19,002 bases of DNA, from the NCBI GenBank assembly GCA_030682595.1, contig JAUXNZ010000150.1, positions 1-19,002 on the forward strand, written 5' to 3'. Below the pieces are notes generated by a model. The model saw nothing but the letters and a program-made list of their open reading frames with translations. It was not told the origin of the DNA and did not search any database. Numbering within the stretch: the stretch's first letter is position 1; each line of letters opens with the position of its first letter. This document shows positions 14,190 to 19,002 of the stretch, in pieces. The stretch comes from Rhodocyclaceae bacterium. Lineage in GTDB: Bacteria > Pseudomonadota > Gammaproteobacteria > Burkholderiales > Rhodocyclaceae. The translations under genes and the position numbers were made by a program.

Positions 14190-14210
14190 CATAAGTGAAA
14201 GGTAGAAACC

Positions 14211-14603
14211 ATGCGTCACGGTAACGGACTCCGCAAGCTCAATCGTACTTCCTCGCATCGCCTGGCGATGCTGCGCAACATGATGGTTTCGCTGCTGCGC
14301 CACGAAGCCATCAAGACCACGCTGCCCAAGGCCAAGGAATTGCGCCGCGTTGTCGAACCGATCATCACGCTGGGCAAGAAGCCGTCGCTGGCCAATCGCC
14401 GCCTGGCATTTGATCGGCTGCGTGACCGCGAAATCGTCGCTAAAGTTTTCGACGTTTTCGGCCCGCGTTTCGCCAATCGTAACGGCGGCTATCTGCGTAT
14501 CCTGAAAATGGGTTTCCGGGTCGGCGACAATGCGCCCATGGCCTATGTCGAACTGCTTGACCGGCCTGAGGAAATTGCCGGAGAGGCGCCCAAGGCTGAA
14601 TAA
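14211..14603 (+). CDS. rplQ: 50S ribosomal protein L17
   Basis: This 130-residue L17 opens MRHGNGLRKLNRTSSHRLAM and contains LLRHEAIKTTLPKAKELRRV, diagnostic of the family. The C-terminal part includes NGGYLRILKMGFRVGDNAPM and ends with a short acidic tail. L17 binds near the bottom of the exit tunnel. It is the last ribosomal gene of the cluster, but a terminator and a 210-nt spacer separate it from rpoA. A strong terminator follows 15 bases after its stop. Confidence 0.97.
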   Translation: MRHGNGLRKLNRTSSHRLAMLRNMMVSLLRHEAIKTTLPKAKELRRVVEPIITLGKKPSLANRRLAFDRLRDREIVAKVFDVFGPRFANRNGGYLRILKMGFRVGDNAPMAYVELLDRPEEIAGEAPKAE

Positions 14604-14618
14604 GCTTTGAGCTGCACC

Positions 14619-14654
14619 CGTAAAAAAGCCGACCACTGCGTCGGTTTTTTTACG
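14619..14654. terminator. Bidirectional terminator after rplQ
   Basis: CGTAAAAAAGCCGAC (14619-14633) pairs with GTCGGTTTTTTTACG (14640-14654), with one G/T wobble, around the loop CACTGC. The stem contains A-tract and T-tract arms, so it can terminate rplQ on the plus strand and the ABC exporter on the minus strand. It is the strongest terminator in the window. Confidence 0.9.
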
Positions 14655-14679
14655 CGTTGTCGCGATGCGAGATGGCGCA

Positions 14680-14728
14680 GCTGACTTTCATGATGCGTGA
14701 TACATCGCCACGCATCATGAAAGTCAGC
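14680..14728. repeat. Perfect 20-bp inverted repeat
   Basis: GCTGACTTTCATGATGCGTG (14680-14699) is followed, after nine bases, by its exact reverse complement (14709-14728). There is no T-tract on either side, so it does not look like an ordinary terminator. The loop bases CATCGC (14703-14708) are complementary to GCGATG (14662-14667) upstream. It lies in the convergent intergenic region between rplQ and the ABC exporter. Confidence 0.9.
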
Positions 14729-14739
14729 CTCTTCCTGCG

Positions 14740-14769
14740 GCCCCCCACCCCCCAGCCCCGGACCGGGGC
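14740..14769 (-). other. G-rich tract and GC palindrome downstream of the exporter gene
   Basis: On the minus strand this stretch reads as GGGG, GGGGGG and GGGGGG runs separated by two and one bases. A GCCCCGG/CCGGGGC palindrome (14755-14769) lies next to them. The runs could support a G-quadruplex in the 3' untranslated region of the ABC exporter transcript if a six-G run is split. There is no direct functional evidence. Confidence 0.35.
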
Positions 14770-14815
14770 GGCAAAGTTTGTTCGCTGTGTAAGAGCGAGT
14801 TGGAAAGCCGCGCGA

Positions 14816-16660
14816 CTATAACGTTGTCGCGGCGGGGGAGCTGTCTTCTTGTTGTTGCAACAACCACATCTTTGCATAGGCACCGGCGCGTTCAAGCAGT
14901 ACACGGTGGGTGCCACGTTCGACGATCCGACCCTGATCCAGCACCAGAATTTCGTCGGCGTTCATTACGGTTGACAGGCGGTGGGCGATGATTAGCGTGG
15001 TGCGGCCGCGCGCCACCAGATCCAGCTCTGTCTGAATCGATTTTTCGGTCTGCGAGTCGAGTGCAGAGGTGGCCTCGTCGAAAATCAGAATGGGCGGGTT
15101 TTTCAGCAGGGTGCGGGCGATGGCGACGCGCTGTTTCTCGCCGCCCGACAGTTTGAGGCCGCGCTCGCCGACGCGGGTTGCATAGCCATCCGGCAGACGC
15201 TCGATGAAGGCGTCGAGATGCGCGGCGCGGGCGGCTTCCCTGACTTCATCGAGGCTGGCCGTCGGCCGTCCGTACTGGACGTTGTAGGCCAGGGTATCGT
15301 TGAACAGTACAGTGTCCTGGGGGACGATGCCGATGGCGGAACGCAATGAGGCCTGGGTTATTTGACGGATATCCTGGCCATTGATGCGGATTGCCCCGCC
15401 CGTGACGTCGTAGAAGCGGAACAGCAGTCGCGCCAGGGTGCTCTTTCCCGCGCCGCTGTGACCGACCACCGCCAGGGTACGTCCGGCCGGAATGTCGAAG
15501 CTGACATCCTGCAGGATCGGACGACGCGGTTCGTAGGCAAAGCTGACATTCTCGAAGCGCACCGCGCAGGCACCCTGGGCATCCGGCAGAACCGCGCGGG
15601 CATCAGGTGCATCCTGGATTTCGCGGTTCTCGTTCAGCAAACCGAAGAGTTGCTCGATATCTGTCAATGACTGCCGGATCTCGCGGTAGAGGACGCCCAG
15701 AAAATTGAGCGGGATGTAAAGCTGAATCAGAAAGGCATTGACCAGGACGATATCGCCGAGCGTCATGCTGCCGTCCGCCACGCCGACGGCGGCGCGCCAC
15801 ATCATCAGTGCCACGCCGACGGCGATGATGGCCGCCTGGCCGAGGTTGAGGTAGGAGAGCGAAACCTGACTCTTCACCTGCGCAGTGGCCCACTTTTGCA
15901 TCTGCTGGTCGTAACGCGCCTTCTCCCAGCCTTCGTTGTTGAAATACTTGACCGTCTCATAGTTCAGCAGGCTGTCGATGGCGCGGGTGTTGGCTGCCGA
16001 ATCGAGCTCATTGACTTCGCGGCGAATCTGCACGCGCCAGTTCGACAGCGTGATCGTGAAGACGACATAGACCACCAGTGTTCCGCCGGCGATGAGAACG
16101 AAGCTGGGTTCATAGCGTGCCGCCAGGATGCCGAGGACCAGCGCCACCTCGACCAGCGTCGGCAGAATCGAATAGATCGTATAGCTGATGAGGGAGCCGA
16201 TGGCGCGCGTCCCGCGTTCGATATCGCGCGTCAGCCCGCCGGTCTGGCGTTCCAGATGAAAGCGTAGCGACAGCTGGTGGAGATGCCCGAAAACCTGCAG
16301 CGCAATGGCGCGCACCGCTTGCTGCGTGATGCGTGCGAAGAGTAGTTCGCGCAGTTCGGTGAAGAGAGATACGGAAAAGCGCAGCACCCCGTAGGCGGCA
16401 ATCAAAGCCAGCGGCACCAGCAGCATGACGGGCGCACCGTCGCTGGAACCGCCGCCAGCGGGCGTAAAGCCGTCGATAATGTTCTTGAAAACGAGCGGTA
16501 CGCCGACGCTGGCTAGTTTGGCAACGATCAGACAAGCCAGCGCCAGCAGAATACGGGTGCGCCACTGAAGCAGATAGGGCAGCAGCGTTTTGACGGTTTG
16601 CCAATCGTGACGCTGGTGGTGTTGAGCGGGAGGGGCAGGCAGGGCGGTGTCGCGGCGCAT
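14816..16660 (-). CDS. Atm1-type ABC exporter (permease fused to ATPase)
   Basis: This 614-residue half-transporter has an N-terminal six-helix membrane domain (about 25-335) and a C-terminal nucleotide-binding domain. The latter has Walker A GHSGAGKST (400-408), Q-loop Q448, signature LSGGEKQ (504-510), Walker B ILIFDEATSALD (524-535) and H-loop H560. The membrane-domain segments HLERQTGGLTRDIERG (135-150) and SLLNYETVKYFNNE (230-243) are hallmarks of the Atm1/HMT1 group, whose members export glutathione-linked compounds, metal conjugates or iron-sulfur precursors. It probably works as an inner-membrane homodimer. The substrate is not determined by sequence. It has no Shine-Dalgarno site and is divergent from the thioesterase gene. 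Confidence 0.93.
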   Translation of the reverse strand: MRRDTALPAPPAQHHQRHDWQTVKTLLPYLLQWRTRILLALACLIVAKLASVGVPLVFKNIIDGFTPAGGGSSDGAPVMLLVPLALIAAYGVLRFSVSLFTELRELLFARITQQAVRAIALQVFGHLHQLSLRFHLERQTGGLTRDIERGTRAIGSLISYTIYSILPTLVEVALVLGILAARYEPSFVLIAGGTLVVYVVFTITLSNWRVQIRREVNELDSAANTRAIDSLLNYETVKYFNNEGWEKARYDQQMQKWATAQVKSQVSLSYLNLGQAAIIAVGVALMMWRAAVGVADGSMTLGDIVLVNAFLIQLYIPLNFLGVLYREIRQSLTDIEQLFGLLNENREIQDAPDARAVLPDAQGACAVRFENVSFAYEPRRPILQDVSFDIPAGRTLAVVGHSGAGKSTLARLLFRFYDVTGGAIRINGQDIRQITQASLRSAIGIVPQDTVLFNDTLAYNVQYGRPTASLDEVREAARAAHLDAFIERLPDGYATRVGERGLKLSGGEKQRVAIARTLLKNPPILIFDEATSALDSQTEKSIQTELDLVARGRTTLIIAHRLSTVMNADEILVLDQGRIVERGTHRVLLERAGAYAKMWLLQQQEDSSPAATTL

Positions 16661-16704
16661 GGTTGAAATTTTAGCAGCGGCACTGCTGCGGTATGATGCG
16701 GCGC
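16661..16704. promoter_or_regulatory. Compact divergent promoter region
   Basis: Only 44 bp separate the two start codons. On the minus strand TAAAAT (16673-16668) lies seven bases before the exporter ATG. On the plus strand TATGAT (16692-16697) lies seven bases before the ATG at 16705. Neither start has a Shine-Dalgarno sequence, so both messages may be leaderless. GCAGC (16674-16678) and GCTGC (16685-16689) form a small dyad between them. No good -35 element is seen for either gene. Confidence 0.4.
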
Positions 16705-17112
16705 ATGAACGAACACGCCAAAGTGACGATGCCCGACCGGGAGCCGGTGCTGCGGGTGATGCCGATGCCGGCGGACGTCAATGCGTCAGGTGACGTCTTC
16801 GGCGGCTGGGTGATGGCTCAGGTGGACATCGCCGGGGCCATTCCCGTGATGCGGCGGGCGCGAGGACGCGTGGCCACCGTGGCGGTAAATTCCTTCCTGT
16901 TCAAACAGCCCATTTCGGTGGGCGACGTGGTCAGTTTTTACGCCACCATCACCAAGACCGGCCGTACTTCGATTACCGTCGATGTGCAGGTCTACGCCGA
17001 GCGCGACCCGGCGCATCCCATCGTGGTCAAGGTGACCGAGGCGACGCTGACCTATGTTTGCCTGAACGCCGACGGCAGCAAGCGCGAAGTGCCTGCCGCC
17101 GAGCAAACTTAA
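16705..17112 (+). CDS. YciA-like acyl-CoA thioesterase (hotdog fold)
   Basis: This 135-residue protein matches the YciA / HI0827 branch of hotdog-fold acyl-CoA thioesterases, which hydrolyse acyl-CoA to free acid and CoA. The segment PADVNASGDVFGGWVMAQVD contains the conserved NxxGDxFGGW motif, and D41 aligns with the catalytic aspartate of HI0827. VNSFLFKQPISVGDVV is the second conserved block. The start is uncertain: ATGs at 16693, 16696 and 16705 are all in frame. I chose 16705, which fits the family N-terminus and the TATGAT -10 element. It is cytoplasmic. Its stop overlaps the convergent stop of the next gene (TTAA). Confidence 0.9.
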   Translation: MNEHAKVTMPDREPVLRVMPMPADVNASGDVFGGWVMAQVDIAGAIPVMRRARGRVATVAVNSFLFKQPISVGDVVSFYATITKTGRTSITVDVQVYAERDPAHPIVVKVTEATLTYVCLNADGSKREVPAAEQT

Positions 17113-17354
17113 GCGACCACCAGATGTTGCGGGGCCAGTTGCTGGGTGACCAGCGAGACCAGTGTATTCGGCGTGTTCGCGTCGGCACGCCGTTCCGCCG
17201 CCGGCTTCTCGGTGGCGCTGGCCTGAGCCTCCATCTGCTCGAATGAGTCGATTTCGGGTTGCACGATGGTGCGCGTGACGCGCGAGCGCTCGGGCGTGGT
17301 CTTGAAACACTGGGGTTGCAGCACCTCGATCAGGGTCAGCCGCCTGCGGTTCAT
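17109..17354 (-). CDS. Hypothetical small protein, 81 residues
   Basis: I do not recognise this protein. It starts MNRRRLTLIEVLQPQCFKTT and ends LVSLVTQQLAPQHLVVA. The N-terminus is basic; the middle is rich in Glu, Ala and Arg, and the end is hydrophobic. No signal peptide or clear membrane helix is visible. The main evidence for a real gene is the strong ribosome binding site AAAGGA (minus strand, 17366-17361), eight bases from the ATG at 17354. An in-frame ATG at 17375 would place that site inside the gene and is less likely. It is convergent with the thioesterase gene, the two stop codons sharing TTAA (17109-17112). Confidence 0.55.
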   Translation of the reverse strand: MNRRRLTLIEVLQPQCFKTTPERSRVTRTIVQPEIDSFEQMEAQASATEKPAAERRADANTPNTLVSLVTQQLAPQHLVVA

Positions 17355-17534
17355 TGCGAAAATCCTTTCGTTCAATTTTGATGGGTCATGCTGCGACCAT
17401 CGATGTGTAGCGGAGGTTCCCCGCTGCCAAGCCTGAATTTGTAAGAGGATGTGAGGGCTGACGGATGAACTTCAAGCAGAAACATGGCGAAAACAACGCC
17501 CTGCTCGACTTTTAACGCGATTCACCGGCAGACT

Positions 17535-18254
17535 ATGATGACGATGATGGAATGGATCGCACTCGGCTGGCGCGACGGAATTCTGCTACTGGCAGCGTTC
17601 GCCGTCGTCTATCTGGTTGTGATGTTGCTCAAGTTGGTGCAAATTGGCCGGCACCCTCGGGCAGGACGCGAACTGGCGTTTCCCCTGGAGCCTGTAAGTG
17701 GCGCTGAAATAACTCCCGAGCCGGCTGACGCCGTCTCCATTTCACGCGGCGCTCCGGCTGACGCCGTCCCCGTGTCACGCGGCGCTCCGGCTGACGCCGT
17801 CCCGCCAGCGCCGACTTTTGCAAACCAGTCGCCAGCGCCTGCCTTCGAGTGGGCGGAGGTGAAGGATCTGTTTGGCGCAACTTCTGCGTCCGCGCCGGAT
17901 GCACCGCCACAGACCGGGTTCGGCGAACACCTGGCCGAACACCTGGCGCGCGCCGAGATGGAAATGGAAGTGCAGCGCATGCGCGCCGAAATGGAACGGA
18001 TGCGCGCCGAAATGGATGAATTACGCTTGGCGCGGCGCGTGTCGCCGCAATACGCCGAGGCGATGGAACTGGCCCAGCGCGGATTGCCCGCGCAGGCGGT
18101 GGCCGACCGCCTGGGAATTTCGCTGGCCGAAGCCGAATTGGTGCATGCCTTGAGCCGCGGCGACAAGAACTTTGCAGAAGGAGAGGATCATGGCAGAGAC
18201 GAATACGTCCCCAACGACGGACCCGATGAATTCGACAACCGCCGTTTCGGCTGA
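17535..18254 (+). CDS. Membrane-anchored DUF2802-type protein
   Basis: This protein of 239 residues (256 if an upstream ATG at 17484 is used) begins with one membrane helix (about 16-36, GILLLAAFAVVYLVVMLLKL). A proline/alanine-rich linker with an imperfect 11-residue repeat (63-90, ADAVSISRGAP then ADAVPVSRGAP) follows. A charged, probably coiled-coil stretch spans 131-168 and is rich in repeated RMRAEME. Residues about 172-206 (YAEAMELAQRGLPAQAVADR then LGISLAEAELVHAL) resemble the DUF2802 helix-turn-helix-like domain; its function is unknown. The last 20 or so residues are acidic and encoded in the overlap with the next gene. None of the clustered ATGs has a good ribosome binding site. Confidence 0.75.
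   Translation: MMTMMEWIALGWRDGILLLAAFAVVYLVVMLLKLVQIGRHPRAGRELAFPLEPVSGAEITPEPADAVSISRGAPADAVPVSRGAPADAVPPAPTFANQSPAPAFEWAEVKDLFGATSASAPDAPPQTGFGEHLAEHLARAEMEMEVQRMRAEMERMRAEMDELRLARRVSPQYAEAMELAQRGLPAQAVADRLGISLAEAELVHALSRGDKNFAEGEDHGRDEYVPNDGPDEFDNRRFG
17721..17806 (+). repeat. 33-bp tandem repeat within the DUF2802-type gene
   Basis: The unit starting CCGGCTGACGCCGTC occurs at 17721-17753 and 17754-17786, with a partial third copy from 17787. The copies differ mainly around bases 16-22 of the unit. The unit length is a multiple of three, so the reading frame is kept and the linker is lengthened by 11 residues per copy. Confidence 0.85.
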
Positions 18255-18999
18255 AGACGATGATGCCCTGAGAAAAAGCCTGCTGTCGCGCATTGCCGTC
18301 GCTGGCGTGGTAATCGCCGGTCTGCTGGGCGCTCTGGCCGTGTATGACCTGCTCAACAAACCGCAAGAGTCGGCCATGCCCAAGATGGCCACCGCGCCAA
18401 CGGCGTTGACTACACCAACGGCGCCGGCAGCGCCCGTCGAACCGCCTGTCGCATCACCTGCTCAATTCGCGGAAGAGAAACCTGCCGAAGTCAAGGATGC
18501 CCAGGCGACCGAACCCAAGGCAGAAGAAGGCAAGACCGCCAGCGCCGAGCCGGCAGTCGTGCCGGAGCGCACCGACACGCCGCGCGCGACGGCACCGACC
18601 GAGAAGCCACTCAAGGCGGCCAAGCCCGTAACGCCCCCGGCGACCGCCCGTGCCGCCGCGGTCAAGCCGACGCCGCCGGCCGCAGCCCCGCAAAAGCCCG
18701 ACGCCCAGCGCGAAATCGCCCGCGGCATGCCGGAACGTGCTGCACAGGCGCATGCGCCGGCATCGCGGCCGCTGACGCAGGCGGCCGATACGACGCAGCG
18801 CTTTCTGGTGCAGGTCGGCGTGTTCAGCAACCATGCCAATGCCGAAGAACTGGTGGCCCGCCTGCAGCAGGCCGGCATCCCGGCGCAGATCGAATCGCGC
18901 GTGCAAGTCGGCCCCTTCGCATCCCGTGCAGAGGCGGATGCCGCCCGCGCCAAACTGAAATCACTGGGCATGGCCGACGGCCTGCTGGTGAGGAGATGA
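18190..18999 (+). CDS. SPOR-domain membrane protein
   Basis: This 269-residue protein has a short acidic cytoplasmic N-terminus and one membrane helix (33-53, SRIAVAGVVIAGLLGALAVY). A long Ala/Pro/Lys/Glu-rich periplasmic linker (54-203) follows, then a C-terminal SPOR domain (about 203-269: FLVQVGVFSNHANAEELVAR then VQVGPFASRAEADAARAKLK). SPOR domains bind denuded peptidoglycan glycan strands at the septum, as in FtsN and DedD, so a cell-division or wall role is likely. The start ATG 18190 has AAGGAG (18178-18183) six bases upstream. The gene begins 65 nt inside the preceding gene, in another frame. The loop between the two SPOR halves is rather short. Confidence 0.9.
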   Translation: MAETNTSPTTDPMNSTTAVSAEDDDALRKSLLSRIAVAGVVIAGLLGALAVYDLLNKPQESAMPKMATAPTALTTPTAPAAPVEPPVASPAQFAEEKPAEVKDAQATEPKAEEGKTASAEPAVVPERTDTPRATAPTEKPLKAAKPVTPPATARAAAVKPTPPAAAPQKPDAQREIARGMPERAAQAHAPASRPLTQAADTTQRFLVQVGVFSNHANAEELVARLQQAGIPAQIESRVQVGPFASRAEADAARAKLKSLGMADGLLVRR

Positions 19000-19002
19000 A
19001 AA

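Noticed and set aside
14034..14636. 200-residue antisense frame opposite rplQ
   Set aside because: It crosses the rplQ gene, two hairpins and two terminator stems, shows no domain features, and part of it reads the complement of the terminator T-tract.
17465..17515. 16-codon frame MNFKQKHGENNALLDF after a GAGGG sequence
   Set aside because: Too short to support, and no link to a downstream attenuator or regulated gene can be seen.
17484..17534. Upstream ATG extending the DUF2802-type protein by 17 residues
   Set aside because: No ribosome binding site, and the added residues precede a membrane helix that is already close to the N-terminus from 17535; kept only as an alternative start.
18996..19002. 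ATGA overlap at the SPOR gene stop, suggesting a following gene
   Set aside because: Only seven bases remain, and AGGAG lies immediately before the ATG, too close for a normal start; cannot be judged within the window.
1..19002. CRISPR arrays, prophage or mobile elements, tRNA or rRNA genes
   Set aside because: No regularly spaced direct repeats, transposase or integrase reading frames, or tRNA cloverleaf patterns were seen.

Overview
The window is an intact S10-spc-alpha ribosomal protein cluster, followed by a short chromosomal segment of unrelated housekeeping genes. It looks like a betaproteobacterium. The gene order is tuf, rpsJ, rplC-D-W-B, rpsS, rplV, rpsC, rplP, rpmC, rpsQ, rplN and onward to rplQ. 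The L4, L22, S17 and SecY sequences read as betaproteobacterial, and S4 carries a four-cysteine N-terminus that I recall from Rhodocyclales-like relatives. The placement within the class (Rhodocyclales or Nitrosomonadales) is inference from recalled similarity and was not computed.

Layout: 1-119 is the 3' end of tuf, followed by a terminator that contains a plausible rpsJ promoter. 217-5519 is the S10 operon with eleven genes, tightly packed except for a structured 134-nt spacer after rpsJ. A near-consensus sigma-70 promoter at 5528-5556 opens the spc operon (5695-11386, rplN to rpmJ, including secY). infA is absent between secY and rpmJ. A second good promoter overlaps the rpmJ stop codon and opens the alpha operon (11498-14603: rpsM, rpsK, rpsD, rpoA, rplQ). 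That operon is interrupted by a hairpin before rpoA and by a terminator between rpoA and rplQ. The rpoA-rplQ spacer also contains a decayed second copy of the rpoA 3' end.

After a strong bidirectional terminator (14619-14654) comes an intergenic region with a perfect 20-bp inverted repeat and a G/C-rich tract. Next are an Atm1-type ABC exporter on the minus strand and a divergent YciA-like acyl-CoA thioesterase, with only 44 bp between their starts. An 81-residue unknown protein (minus) follows. Last is a membrane-anchored pair: a DUF2802-type protein and a SPOR-domain protein whose reading frames overlap by 65 nt.

The first 14.6 kb supplies most ribosomal proteins, the Sec translocon core and the RNA polymerase alpha subunit. 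The last 4.4 kb is ordinary chromosomal content (export, acyl-CoA hydrolysis, cell-envelope proteins). I see no mobile element, CRISPR array, tRNA, rRNA or phage gene. The most unusual signals are small-scale non-coding structures rather than a new multi-gene system. No gene-free stretch exceeds 300 bases.
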